From: Zingiber officinale
Lineage: Eukaryota > Streptophyta > Magnoliopsida > Zingiberales > Zingiberaceae
DNA: 64,000 nucleotides
Assembly (NCBI RefSeq): GCF_018446385.1
Contig: NC_056001.1
Location: 10,844,672 to 10,908,671, forward strand
Direction: 5' to 3'
The notes under the pieces were generated by a model. That model was not told where the DNA came from. It searched no databases and was given only the letters and a program-made list of their open reading frames with translations. Both the position numbers and the translations under genes were made by a program. Below, in pieces: positions 13,007 through 28,000 of this stretch (position 1 is its first letter; each line of letters opens with the position of its first letter).

Positions 13007-16000
13007 ATGGTGACCGCCTCCCGTCCCGCCGATTCCTCTTCTAGTCGATCCAAGGTGTGGTTTTCTCACAGTTCCTTGATGCTTCCATCTTAATTATTTC
13101 GTAATACTCCTGAATATAATCTAGTCTTCCCCATCTTGTCGCCTAAATTTTGTTGCACAGAGATTGGAGGGAGAACAGGGGAGGGAAGGGATAGCTAACC
13201 TCCAATGGAAATTGTCCCAGATGAAGAAGCAAGTCAAAGCGTCGAGATTGGTTTACATTAAAGTTCGTCTTCTAAATCCTTGCACTCGTTGTAATTCCCC
13301 AAAAATCAGATTCAGATTGGATGCTAATTCCCTCACTATAGGAAAAGATCGAGAGGAATAGGAAGAATTTACAAATCCACACCTGTAAGCTCTTTGATGT
13401 GGCTGCTGCCGCAGAGGCCGCCACGAGGAGCTCATCGAGACAGTCGAAAGGGGAGAACATGCTATCGAGCAGGATGGGAAACGCTCTATGCACGTTGAGC
13501 GGATGGGATGTGTTGAATGGGACGGGGGAGAAGGAGGTATTGCACATCCAAGAGGAGATTCAACCTTCGGGGACCCTCGTGATTGGAAATAATGGCGGTA
13601 ACAAGAGTGTACTGCGCCTCTTGAAGCTTCCCTTTGTTGAGAAGATTCCACCATACACCACCTGGATATTCTTAGACAAGTATTAAATAATATCTTATTG
13701 GTACCTTTTACTAAGATCATCTTTCAATTATTTTGCATTCACATGGAATATTGTTTGCAGAGAAGGACCTGTTTATGCATCATTTATTTATTTTTGGTTT
13801 CGTGTAAGCTTTATAGCCTAATTTGTAGGTGTGACGATATGTGTTATGTCGTGTTAATTTTGTCATATAAATAAAAATAACATTAAACTAATTGTATATT
13901 TTAAAATATATTTTTATAAGATCTATGAATTTGTGTCATCAAGTTATATCTTGGATCATGTTATGTTACTTTTGTGTTTTATCTCTATCAATCGTGCTTT
14001 TGGTTGAGGCAAGTGAGATGTGTGATTGTGTTTGGTCTTGTCAGCTTTACTGTTTGACTCGTTATCATCAAGCTGTTTTTGTGCCTACTATGATTGAGAA
14101 AAAGGAAAAACTGGAGATTTGGAAGTTTTGTTCTACTTTTGAAGGGTGGTGCTTATACACTAAGTAAAGTGTTGTAGGTTGTTTTTTTCCTCTCAATCAG
14201 TTATGGGATGCCTATGGTAAAACCCCTTATCTTGTTGTTTGTGTATGCCAACTTTCTCAAGGCTTTGATAATGATATAATACTTGACTGTCTAAGTTAGA
14301 GTTGCCGTTGAATTGATGACAACACTCATTTGCATATGATGGTTAGCTACTGATGATGCCTTGCCACTTAGATGCATGCTTCAATACCATTAGTTTTGCT
14401 ATGCATTATGCATGACATGAGATTTGAATGAAGATTTCAAAACATGCTATCTATGAACTCTAGTATCAAAATTCATTGTTTTCAAGTCTTCAGTATTCTG
14501 TGTCTTCAACTGGAACCAAGAACCGTTAGTTGAGCAAATGTGATTCTTCTGGAGTTATATCATGCCACTGGAGTTTTTTGTATTACATATGCATGAATAT
14601 TAATTTGAAGAGTGCAGTTTTCATGCCACACCCAGCTCTCAAGTTTCAGTATTCTATCTTGCAAGTATAATTTTCTAGTTTCTATTAGAGAATCTAACAA
14701 GATGCAGTTAAAATTCCAATAGTGTAATGCTAAATACGAATATAATTAGTTATAAAGTCAATCTTAATGTTGAAGATCCTGATGTTGGTTTTCTGACTTT
14801 GTTTCTTCAATGAACTTTTGTTTCTCTATCTTCAAAAATTTCATGCAAGGTAGATTACAGTTAGGACTCTTGTCACATAGTACCTGCTATGCTATGTTTA
14901 GCTAGGTGAAGTTGTAATGGATATGCATCTTTCATCTTCAATATCCTGATTGATGTTTATTGTGGGAAAAGTAGTAGCTTTGAGTATTCAAACTCATTCT
15001 TTTTTTGTAATTTGTGAAATATTAAATCATTTCTGGTGCCTTTTTTCTACCTATTATTATTTCAAAGATATAATAGATCTCTAGACTTGGTGATTATGCT
15101 TAGTACTATTTACCTTTATTTCAGAAATTCAGACAATATCTGAAATGTCTTCGATCTATATTAGCTTTTAAAGTTGACCTTGCACTGGTGAAGATAGTTT
15201 TGTATAAGAACTCCAAAGTTGTTTTTAACTTTTTTTGTACCACTTTCCCTGTCTATCAAAAATTATTAAGAACCTTTTTGTTAGAGAAATCTGCACTAGC
15301 TAAAATTTGGCATTTGGTAAGCTGTAAGATCTTCGTAGTTTCTATTTTTATGTGTTATACTTTGCAGAAACCAAAGGATGGCTGAAGATCAGTCTGTGGT
15401 TGGAAGAAGACGGATTTATTATGATTCAGTTGGCAACGAAGCACTTGTCTGTAGTGATACTGATGAGGAGATCCAAGAACCAGAGGAAGAAAAACATGAG
15501 TTTTCTGAAGGAGAAGATCAAATTTTGTGGTAAGGATGAGCTTAGGCCCTTTCTTAAGTTTTATTATTGCTCTGGTGGTCATTTGGGTTTGACACTTCAA
15601 AGAAGTTAATTGAATCTAGGGCCCTTACTACAATTGCATTTCAATTTTTTTTCCAGTGTGTATTCACAAATAGTCTCAGTTTCTATATTTGAATGCCTCA
15701 ATTATTAAACTACAGTGCTCTCTATTTAACATGTAATCTCATCTGAGTATTCCAGTGTGTATATATTTCTGTTGGGTGATTTATAGTTCAAATATGATGT
15801 ACAAGCCTTCAAGAACCATAAGCATATGCCAACAACTCAACAAGTTAACCAAAAGGACAACCATTGTGTGAGACTTGACCTGATCTGGGATTTCTGGAGG
15901 ATAATTATGTATGTTATTCTTGTAACCAAAAAATTGTTTTCAAAGCTTGAACCTAACCATCGTGCCTAGAAAAATCCTCAGTGTTATACTCTACACAGAA

Positions 16001-19000
16001 AAAAGTCTACCAATACATTTCTTACTCTCAACTAGAAAATCTGACATCTCTCTTTTGTGTACAGGAAGGCCATTCATGAGCATGGAACGAATCAGGAAGT
16101 CCTGAATATTGTTCGTCAGTTTATTGATGGAACTCAAGATGAAATTGAGGTATCTTGACTCTGGGATTAAATGCATCACATTAAATTACTGAAATTTCTG
16201 AGACAATACCTTTGCTTTATCACATTCTTTATACTTTGAATGATATACTCATGAAGTAGGCTTTTCATCTTTGAAGGATTAGCTTAAATTCTATTGAACT
16301 TCAGCATACATATTAAATTACTTTTGCAGGATAGGTATGAACTGCTTCTGGCAAAGCATAACAAAGAACACAAAAGTGAGTTAAAAATTTCTGATGAGAA
16401 AGTTTCAGAGGAGAGATCATTTGTTGATAAGACTCTCAATGAAGCTTTAGATTCTTTTGATAACCTTTTCTGTCGCCGTTGTTTGGTAAGTTCTACCATA
16501 TTCTGGTTTTCTGTTTAATATTAGTTTTTTCTAATTTGTTTCTTTAGATTCATATTGCCTTCACTGAAGAATAGATGCTACCACTGGCAGATCTTTGACT
16601 GTCGACTTCATGGCTGCTCTCAGAATCTAATCATCCCTGTCAGTCATGCTTTTTGAAGGTTTTTTATATTCAAATTTATATGTTCAAATTTTAAAATGTG
16701 TTTTCATTTCCATAACCTTGTGCTTTACAGAGTGAAAAACAGTGTACCGGTCTTGATCTTGAGGAGAATAGGAAACCTTGTGGTGATCAATGCTATCTTA
16801 GGGTATGATTCTCATATCACTATCAAATACATTTCATAGAGGACCAAATAGCATCATCATCATCAAGATATACTTGGGATCTAATATAAACAACTTGATA
16901 AGGCACATTAGTCCCAGCTATTTGCAGTCAGTTACATCCTCAAAATATGTTTGTCTCAAGTACTTGGGATCTACTATAAACAACTTGATAGTTATCAATG
17001 CATATTATTTCCAACTATTTAGAGTTACGTGTACTCATCTTTCCGTCAAACTTAATGCAAAGCTATATCACTAATAATGTAACATTTAGATTATAGAAGT
17101 CACATTAGTTTAAGTTGACTAGAGATTTCTTTAATTTTCCTTATTTTCTACACCCTCAATTTTAAGTGATTTAACTAATCTAACTATAAAATTTGTGATC
17201 TCTTATTTTGAGTTGCAACTAGTTACTCTTTGATAATACTAATAGTACATTTTTTTTTCTTTCAAACAACCCTTTTAGCAACCTCACACATTCATCTTAA
17301 CATGCTCAACTTTCATTTTATACGTTTTGTTTTCTAGTCCGACACTCAAATTCATTAAGTATGATTGTCTCATAATTTGTTGGATTTTACTTTTAGACTA
17401 AAGGCACACAATAATCATACCAAATCCCAAACTTCTCTCTTTTTCAACCACTCATCGTTTTTCTATTAATGTTATATTCATCAATATTTACTTGTTAAAA
17501 ACTTGATTCTTAAATATATTTCATTCATCTTCATAATTCCTTTCTGCTTTTCTTTGTTGGAGAAACTGTATTTCATATAGGAACAAATAATTCCTAGAAA
17601 TGCACTAAGATAGATATGCACATATTGTCAATTGGTAGCGTTGGCAATATTGTAGTGTTCTTGCAATATATGGATTATGAGGTAACATTTAAGTTTTTAG
17701 GCTTCTTTTTTAATCAAGTAATCAAGAGAAAATTTGGCATGCTTTCATCTTTGTCTCAGAGAAAAGGAGACAGTCAAGCTCAAACCAGTCCAGTTCTAGG
17801 TATCAAACCTACACATGATATAGAAACTAAAGCAATGGCAGAGAGATTTGATACATTGTTACCATCTGAATCTGAAGACTCAAACCCTGATGAGAGTATA
17901 AAACTACTTGCTTCTGAAAAGATTACTGATGCCAAGAGGACTTTCACTTCTTCAGAGACTTCTGATGGAAGCAATAGACAAAATGATGATGACACTGATG
18001 ACATAGAAACATCATCAGAAGTTCCTTTGAGAAATCTATGCAAGCGCAAGACGTCAAAGGATGGAAAGAGCTTACTTGGAGAACAACTGGCCAGTGAGGA
18101 AATTTTTATTGGCTCTAATAAGAAAAGGAAGAAACCATCTTGTTCAGTGGTTGGTTTGATCAATGAAGTTAACTCACAAGACAGACATCCCAATTCTGCA
18201 TCTGGTAGTAAAAGTCCAGATTTTGAAACATCTTCTCATGGTCAGAATCAGGAGAAGGTTCTGGATGAATCTGTTGGACATCATACTAGGAAAGATGTTC
18301 ATGCTGGTAACATCAGCAATACCATAGAAGAGATTGCAAAAGGTACTGATAGAGTGACAACAATAAAGGCATCTTCTAGCAGAAACCCTCCTGGTTGGAG
18401 TACAATGGAGAAGGATCTATACTTAAAGGGAATTGAGATATTTGGAGAAAACTGGTAATATGTTGAATTCATAATACTTGTTAACTTCATGTGAAAGATA
18501 ATACAACAACAACAACTACTAAGTCTTATCCCATTAGGTGCGGTCGGCTTCATGTGAAAGATAATGTTTCAAAAAAAAAAAAAACAATTTACAGCATGAG
18601 TTATGCAAAGATGGCTTGAGACATGAAACAATCCAATGTGATACTTGTGTTCGATTTCTTTGCTATTCTTGATTTGTGCAGGGTTTTTGGTGAGCAGGTT
18701 TACCTAATTTTTAAGAAACAGTTGGTCATTGTACTTTAACCAAAATGTTGAAACAGTTGGTTGGCCATGTTCAATTTCACTATATGTTTGATTAAGGATT
18801 ATTATTATTTTTATTCAATCTAATTTTCTTCATTAAAAAACCAAACATAGAATATATATTTTGTTTTTAAGACTTTATGAGGCATATGATATAAGTGAGT
18901 TTTACCAAGATAATACTTGTGAAATTATTTGGAATATTTACTTTACATTTAGCTTTTGATTGTTCTGTAAGACTTTACGAACTATGATATAAAAAAGTTT

Positions 19001-22000
19001 TGCTAAGTTAATACTTGTGTGAAGTTATTTGGAAATTGGAATATTTATTTTATATCAAGCTATCATTCTCTGTGTCTCTAATTAGCTATATTGGGGTAAA
19101 TAAGACATGAGCTTAAACTATTTTTAAGTTAATAAAATTGTAATGGTTTTTATTGTCAATCCTCTTTATTATCATATATGTATTAGTTCATATTCATTCA
19201 ATTGTTTGTATACTGCAGTTGTCTCATAGCAAGAAACCTACTTTCTGGGCTAAAGACATGCATGGAAGTTGCATGCTATATGGCTAGCTATGGAACTTCA
19301 TTAACAAGCAGACCCATGTTGGCAAATTCATACTTTGATGATGGGAAAGCAGATCTGGAACATATGGTGTGTGCTAAATTATCTATGCATGTCTCACTTC
19401 ACAAAATTATGTTCCAATTGATACTGAATGACTCAAGGTGATGAGTTTATTATAGTAACTTTAGAGGCAGCAATCCATGTCCAAACAATTAGGGTGATTG
19501 TGTGAATTATAGTGGTCAGTTGGTACTCAAGAATACAGGAAACTAGTGGAAAGTAATTGCTACTTACATATGTAGTTATTCTGCAATTAACTTTTGTACC
19601 TTTGATAAGATTCTAGTTCAACCAAGGAGAACGGAATTAAGACTAAAGAAGATAATCAAATTGATACTAGCAATATTTTTAATTTATTTAGCAATGACCC
19701 CCTTTTTTTGTTCTCTTGCCCCTTGCATCTTCTTGATTTTTTTGGGACATAGTAGCATTAACTGAAAGCCTAACCTATTGTTTACCGCATTCTATCATTC
19801 TGTTCCAATTGTCTGGCATTTTTTTTATGCTAAAATATATCTTTAGCTGATTATGCATGCTTATTACTTTCACACCCCAGGTTTATCCTCAAATTCCATA
19901 TTTAAAGGTCAAAATTTACTTCCCTATAGCATAGTTTGATGTTCTGGTGCAGGAACAAGAGATGCCCACTAGAACACGAATGCTGCGTAGAAGGGGGAAG
20001 GCCCGAAAGCTTAAATATACTTGGAAATCTGCTGGATATCCTTATATTCGTAAAAGAATTGCTGATGGTAAACAACAATCATGTAAGCAGTATACGCCAT
20101 GTGGCTGTCAACAGATGTGTGGAAAACTATGCCCATGTATGCACAATGGAACTTGCTGTGAGAAGTATTGTGGGTATGCTTTCACTTCCCCTGATTATGA
20201 CATACAACTGTTTGTTTCTGTCAGTTTCTACTCTGAACAGCATATTGAATGGAAGACAGCTAATTCAAGAAACATGTTTGTCTTTGAGTACGTTAAAGAA
20301 TGTTTGCTTTGGGGAAATTTTTCTATTTTTATTTCATTTAGATTTATGAATTTAAAAAAAATATATTTATAATTAATTTTTTGACACCGCTCACCTAGAA
20401 CAAATTCGAAGGTATAAAAAGAAATTAAATACAAGTATTTATTTATTTATTCAAATTTCAAATTCTGTTTCTGAAAAATGAAAGCTGAAAACAGACAAGC
20501 CAAAGTATATATTAGTACAGCTGATTTATGATACGTTCAGCTTTTTAATTTATCTCAAAACATGTTTGCCATCTTTTAAATAATTCATTAGTTCCTATTT
20601 TCTCGGTATCTAGGTGCTCCAAGGGTTGCAAAAATCGCTTCCGAGGATGTCATTGTGCTAAGAGTCAGTGCAGAAGCCGTCAATGTCCGTGCTTCGCAGC
20701 AGGTCGGGAGTGTGATCCTGATGTCTGTAGGAATTGTTGGGTTAGGTAATCCAATATTTCGTCACAGAGTATTGAGTACAACGATTCAATTGACTGAGTT
20801 TTTTGCACGATCAAGACTGATTTGTTTCTTTTTGAAAGAATTTACATTTGACTGAAATTTTGGTCACTCAATTAAAATTGTTTTCCTTGATTGTAATATG
20901 ATAAATTATGTGCAAAGTTATGTGATTATCACAATTAGGCAATTGATTAACTATGGTTATGAAAATAACTTATTGGTTTTCTATAGCCAGGCATTAGGGA
21001 GTTATTGATTATATTTTTAGATCTAGTTATCTAGGAGAAACTTCATACATTTATTTTTCTAGCTGCTCCCACATTGTTTCTTGTATTTACTGCTTCAATT
21101 TGCATCAAGGCAAAAGGTATTCTTATACACAGCCAATTATGTTCCTAGAAATGATTTCTGAGCTCTAACGACTATTATTAATCTCTGTCAAAAATCATAT
21201 GAGCATGGGTCATAGTCTTAACTTCCTTGACTAATGGAACAATTAACTGTGTTTTTAGAAGAAAATGGAACAATTTGCTTTAGTCAACCCCATATAGTGA
21301 GGACATACATCTTCTTTGGCTGTTGCATCAGAGCAAAAAGCCCTTCATGAACTACCTTTAAGGCACCATATTTGATGTCGATTACATCATGCTTTCACTT
21401 CTCAATATACTCAATTCTTTAGATGTATAATGTGTGGTTGAATTGCCAGCTGTTGGTTCTGAGTAAAGATAAGTTAAATCCAGTTAAAAATAAGGCAAAG
21501 TTTAGGAAATTAGATTATACAATCTACTATATGTTGCTTAAGCCAATTCACAGTTGGGCAATGATGTTCGGTTTACTAAATGAGAGCTAAATCAAATTTA
21601 GTAATCCACTTCAAGAACTTTATTAAGTTGAATTTTTTGGGATGATTGAACAAACAATGGTGTGAAATTTCATAAAATTGTAGACAGGGACAATTTACTC
21701 AATTACTTGATCAGGTATCCAATCCATTATAGTCATCTTTGAGTCTAAATTCTGGAAAAAAAGGTATTTTCGTTGGACATATTTCATTTCGGTTTCCCTT
21801 TATTCCAGAAGGATGCCGAGGGTGATTTATTCCCAGAACTATTATTCTGTATCAACAACAACCTATTATACCGTATCGTGACAACAAATTTACCATTGGA
21901 GTTTTTCACCAGAAAAACCATTCACATTGCCTAGTTTAAATCACTGATAAAAAGTGAAGATTCCTTTCTGAAAGTTGGACTTCTCCTGTAATAACTATTT

Positions 22001-25000
22001 CATGCATGCATGCATTTTTGTTGTTGCTGCTGCTGCTGCTGTTGTTGAAAGAATACACACATGCCTATATATAAGGTAAATTCATCACTTTTCCGCAGCT
22101 GTGGAGATGGATCATTGGGTGAGCCACCAGCTCGTGGTGATGGTTATCAGTGTGGCAACATGAAACTCCTACTGAAGCAACAGGAAAGAGTGAGTGTACT
22201 AGTATATTTCAGTATTTAATCATCCTTTTATGGTGGCTCATGCTGATGTCTTTTGTGATTCTTGCTGTTCATGTAGATCTTGTTAGCAAGGTCTGATGTT
22301 GCAGGATGGGGAGCATTTATTAGGGTAATTGAATTTTTATCTCCTACTTTAAACAGTAGTGTTTTCAACTGATTAACATTTCTCACATGACAAAAAGAAC
22401 CCAGTTAACAAGAACGATTATCTTGGTGAATATACTGGTGAATTGATCTCCCACCGAGAAGCAGATAAACGTGGAAAGATTTATGACCGTGCAAACTCAT
22501 CTTTTCTTTTTGACTTGAATGATCAGGTAATTCTTTTATATTATATCTAATACTCATTTGACATGGAAGTTGGGACACTGTGCAATGTGTGGTTGACTAC
22601 ATAATTTAATAAGAGATTCAAATCACTAGGAGAATATTAAGGATACAACCTTACATAGAGAACTAAATGGTAATATAATATGCAGCAGCAGTCCTCAAAT
22701 AGTTGGAACCGGCAGGTTGAGATCCATTTGGTTTTGACATATTATGTGTTTTCTGTTTTGCAATGTCTTGCAATTTTGATACTCATCATCATCGGTGACA
22801 TGACAAGAAGAGTTATTCTCATCATTAGTTAATGCGGTTTTTTCACATATTCCTTGTATGCAGTTTGTGTTGGATGCTTATCGGAAGGGTGATAAGCTGA
22901 AGTTTGCTAACCATTCATCAAATCCGAATTGCTACGCCAAGGTAGTCAAAAGCATTTCCATTTACTAGCAATTTTCTAATTTTTGAAAACTTTAATTAGG
23001 AGAAACATTTGATCGAAATGTTAGTTTCAGACTGTCTCTTCTCTTCTAAGATTAAAATTATCAGTTGTGGAACTGAAAGGATGAGCAGATTGCATTTAGA
23101 TTGATATGGTGCCATTTCTATTCAATCTTAGCATGAGACAAGCATGTTCAGCCGCCAACAACAACCAAGCCACCAAGTAATATCCCACTAGGTGGAATCG
23201 ACTATATGGATCATTCTATATTATTGAGCTTTATTCTCTACTATATCATGATCTATACAACAACAACAACAACCAAACCTTATCCCACTAGGTGAGGTCG
23301 GTTATATGGATCCTTTTGCGCCATTGAGCTCTATCTCCTACGATATCATCATTTATACTTAAATTTTATTTTGTTTTATTATTACTAACTAAGTTTTTTT
23401 TTATCTACCTCTTCCTCGTTTGATATACGTGTTTATCATAATTTCACATCGTCTAACTGGAGCATTTATTAGTCTTTTAAGTACATGCCCGTACTATCAT
23501 GTCTCTCGGAGTTTTCCCTCAATAGAGGTAATTCTGACTTTTTTTTCTAATGCTCTTATTTCTTATTCTGCCCATTCTCGTATATCCACATATCCATCTT
23601 AACATCCTTATCTCTCCAACTCTCATCTTCTGCTCTTTTGTTCGAGTCATAGCCCAACATTCAACTCCATATAATATAACAGGTCTAACTACGGTTTTGT
23701 AAAATTTTCCTTTAAGTTTATAGATACTTCATGGTCACATAAAATACTCGACGCTCTCCTTCATTTTAATCATCCCGTTTGTATTTTATATAAGACATCT
23801 CTCTCAATCCCTCCATCATTTTACAAAAATGATCTTAAATATCTAAAACTCTCAGTTCTGGGCAACTCATTATCTCCTATTTTAACAATTGTCTCATAAT
23901 GTCTAATATTGCTAAACTTAAATTTCATATATTCTATCTTTATTCTACCATACCTAAAACATTTTCTTTCTAGTATTTTCCGCTAAGATTCTAGTTTAGT
24001 ATTTACTCATTGACGTATTTTATCTACCAAAATAATATCATCGACAAACAATAGTCACCACAATACCGTGTCTTGAATGTGTGCAAGAAGTTCGTTTATA
24101 ATTAGTGTAAAAAGATAGAGACTTAGAGCTAATTCTTGATGTAACCATAGCTTTATTAGAAATACTTCAGTTACTCCGTTTGAAGTCGTTACTCTAGTCG
24201 TTACATTCTCGTACATATCCTTACTTAGTTCAATATATATTATGCTAACACCTATTTTTCTAGAATTTTTCATATAATTTTTCTTAGAACTCTATCATAA
24301 GTTTTTTGTAAGTCAATGAATACCATGTGTAGATCTTGTTTTTCCTCCCGATATTTTTCAATTAATTGTATAAAAAGATGTATAGCTTCTATTGTCGACC
24401 TTTTAGGCATGAACTCAAATTAATTTTTGGTCACTGTGGTCTCTTTCCTTAATCTTTTTTCTATTATTTTTCCTTAAAATTTCATAATATGACTCATTAG
24501 TTTAATACCCCTATAGTTTGCACAATTTTGTACGTCTTCCTTGTTTTTATATAAGGGAATTAGAGTATTATTCTCTATTGATCAGACATTTTTTTCGTTT
24601 TCAATATCATGCTAAATAATTTAATAAGTCATTTAATACCTTGTTCCTTAGATACTTCCATATCTCTATCGAAATATCATCTGGTCCAATGACTTTTTCA
24701 TTTTGCATCTCATTTAAAATTTATTTTACTTCTGAAGTTTGAATTCTACGATACAAATTTAAATTTCTATGCTCATTTGACCTGCTTAAATTATCTAAGT
24801 TAAGTTGGTTGTCTAAATCTTTATTAAAAAGTTGATGAAAATATCTCTTCCACCGCTTTTTTATTTTTCTATCGTTTACTAGTACCTTATTACATTTATC
24901 TTTAATACATTTTGTTTGGATAAAATCTCTTTGTCTTCCTTTCTCTCACTTTAGCTATTCTATAAATGTCTCTTTCACCTTCTTTTATATCTAATTTTTG

Positions 25001-28000
25001 ATATAATCGTTCAAAAGTTTCATTCTTTGCTTCAGTCACTACTCTCTTAGCTTCTTTCTTGGCTATTGTATATTTTTTTAAGTTTTCATCGTTCTTATAA
25101 ATATATAATTCCTTTAAGCTATTCGTTTTTCTTTCACTTTCTCTTATACTTTCTCATTTCACTACCAAGATTTCTTACTTAGTGGTGTATGCCCCTTTGA
25201 ATCACCGAGTATACTCTTAGATACTATTTTCAACTTTAATACCATCTTATCCCATGTCGTATTAAAATCATCTTGTACTCCTATATTCTCCTTAAATATA
25301 TTTTGCTTTCATCTTTTAACTTTCACCACTTAATTCTATGAGTCGTATATATTTTCTTTCTAATAATACTATATTTGAGGCATATATCCAACACTACTAA
25401 CGTATGTTGGGTAGTTAAAATTTCTTCAACGATGATCTTGTAATCTTTACAAATTTTTCTATCTTTCTTCTTAACCATAATAAAGTCAATTCGCGATTTA
25501 TTATTTTCACTTTTGAACGTGACTAAGGTGGTGTTTGGTTCTCTCTTAGGAATCGGAATAGAAATGAGTATCATAGTATTGTGGAATGAGAATGGGTATG
25601 AGCTTGGGTATCATTCTTAAAAATAATGTTTGGTTAGTTGAATATTTTCAATCGAAATGAATCTAAATTTCTTTTTTTACCCTTAGAGGAAAATAAGAGA
25701 AAAAATTAGATGGAAGAAAAAATTGAACGTGAGATAAACATATGATGAGAGAGAATGATGAGAGAGAAAGTTGATGGGAAAAAATGAAGAGAAGGAAAGT
25801 GTGATGAGAGAAAATGAGTAGAGAGAGCGTGATAGGAGAGATTGAGAAGAGAAAAAGTATGATGAGGAAGAAAATGTGTTGAGAGAGAAAGAGTGATGGG
25901 AAAAAATGAAAAGAGAGAAAGGATGAGAGAAAATGAGAGATTGAGGAGAGAAAGTATGATGAGAGAGAAAGTATGATGGTAAAAAATGAAGAGAGGGAAA
26001 GTGTGATGAGAGAAAATGAGGAGAGAGAGTGTGATGAGAGAAAATGAGGAGAGAGAGTGTGATGGAAGAAAATGAAGAGAGAAAGTGTGATGAGAGAAAA
26101 TATGGAAAGAGAGTATAGTAAGAGAGAAAGTATGATGAAAAAATGAGGAGAGAATGAAAATAATGAGAGAGAGTGTGTGATGAGAGAGAATACAGAGAGA
26201 TAATGAGGAGAGATAGTGTGATAGAAGAGAATAAAGAGAGAGAAAGTGTGATGAGATAAAATATGGAGAGAGTATGGTAAGAGAGAAAGTATGAGGAAAA
26301 AATGAGGAGAGAATGAAGAGAGAGAAAATAATGAGAGAGTGTGTGTGATGAGAGAGAATATAGAGAGAAAATGATAGAGAATGTGTGATGAGAGAGAAAG
26401 AGGAGAGAGAAAGTATGTTGAGAGAGAAATATGATGATAGAATGAGGAGAGAGAAAATATGATAAGAAAGAACAAGGAGAGAGAGTGAAAATGAAAGAAA
26501 AATTGAACAAATATACTAAGAATATTTTCATCCAAAACTTAATTCTTATTCCCATTCCATCAAAACCTAAGAGAGGGGATGAGTTTCATCTATACTCAAG
26601 TTTTTGGGTTTTATTCCAAAATCTTGATTCCATTCCCATCAACCAAACATAAGGTTTGAGAATGAATCCATTCCCTCATTCCCAAATCTCTAAACCAAAC
26701 GTCACCTAAGTGTTATTCTCTTTTCTTAAAAACGTATTAGCTAATATAAGATCATATGTTATCATAAAATCTAATATAGTTTTTTCTTCTTCATTTCTCT
26801 TTCCAAACTCATAACCCCCATATACCCTTTCATATTCCTCATTTTTCACTCTGACATGCCCATTTAGATCGCCTCATATTAAAATCATTTTATTTGGCGA
26901 AATATTTTGTAATATTTCATCTAAGTCATCCCAAAATCTTGATTTTGTAGCTTCATCTAATCCCTACTTATACATACGCTAATTATGTTCATAATTTCTT
27001 TCGTCACTATTATTTTAAGGGCTATAATTCTATTTCCTTTTTTAACTACTTTCACAATTTCATCGTTTAACAAATTATCTACAACAATATCTATTCCATT
27101 TCTTACTTTACTATTTCATGTGTACCTTAACTTAAAACCTGAGTTCTCTATCAGTTTTGTCGTCTCGCCTATCTATTTTATTTCTTGTACACACAAAATA
27201 CTAATTCTTCTCGTAATCATCATATCTACTATCTCCATTAATTTACTAGTAAGAGTTCCTATGTTCTATGTTTCAAATATTAGATTATTAGTTTTTCTAT
27301 CATATTTGTTCTTATTCAACCTATAGTGTAAGAACTTTTGCATATTTAACATTACGCCCAAGTTCTCATGAAGATGTAGCGATCCTTGTCGATACGTTAC
27401 AGTCTATCCTGCAATCAAACTCTTATATATTTAACACTATATCCGAGTTCTGGAGATGTAGTGACCCTTGCCAAGACGTTATAGTTGGACCCTATAATGC
27501 GTTCTATCCGGAGAACAATTTAGCATTAGTACAATAATTTAATGGATTCATTCATTGAGTATTTGTTATAATTTTAATGCTGGTTGACAACCTACTATAT
27601 CATTATCTATATTTAAATAAGTCTTATCTTATTTTATTGTTGCTAAACAAATTTTTTTTGGTCCTTTTCATTTCTTGTGTGTATTTGTTATAATTTCACA
27701 TCATCTAACTAGAGCATTTATTGCTCGTCTAAGTACCTTAATATCTTAAACGTGTTTCTCGGAGTTTTCCCTTAATAGAAGTAATTTTCTCTCTAATGCT
27801 CTCATTTCTTATTCTGTCAATTCTCATATGTCCATGCATCCACCTTAACATCCTCATCTCTACAATTATCATCTTCTGTTTATGTGCTCGAATCATAGTC
27901 CAACATTTAGCGTCATATAACATAGCAGGTCTAATCGCTATTTTGTACAACTTCTCTTTAAATTTTAGAGGTAATTTACGATCACATAAAACATCCAACA

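Noticed and set aside
22015..22048. TGC/TTG trinucleotide run in E(z) intron 12
   Set aside because: Simple microsatellite without evidence of function.
25663..26555. Two overlapping 290-codon minus-strand frames rich in Ser, Leu, Phe and His
   Set aside because: They translate a homopurine MITE core; all three frames stay open because T is nearly absent, and the peptide is a low-complexity repeat.
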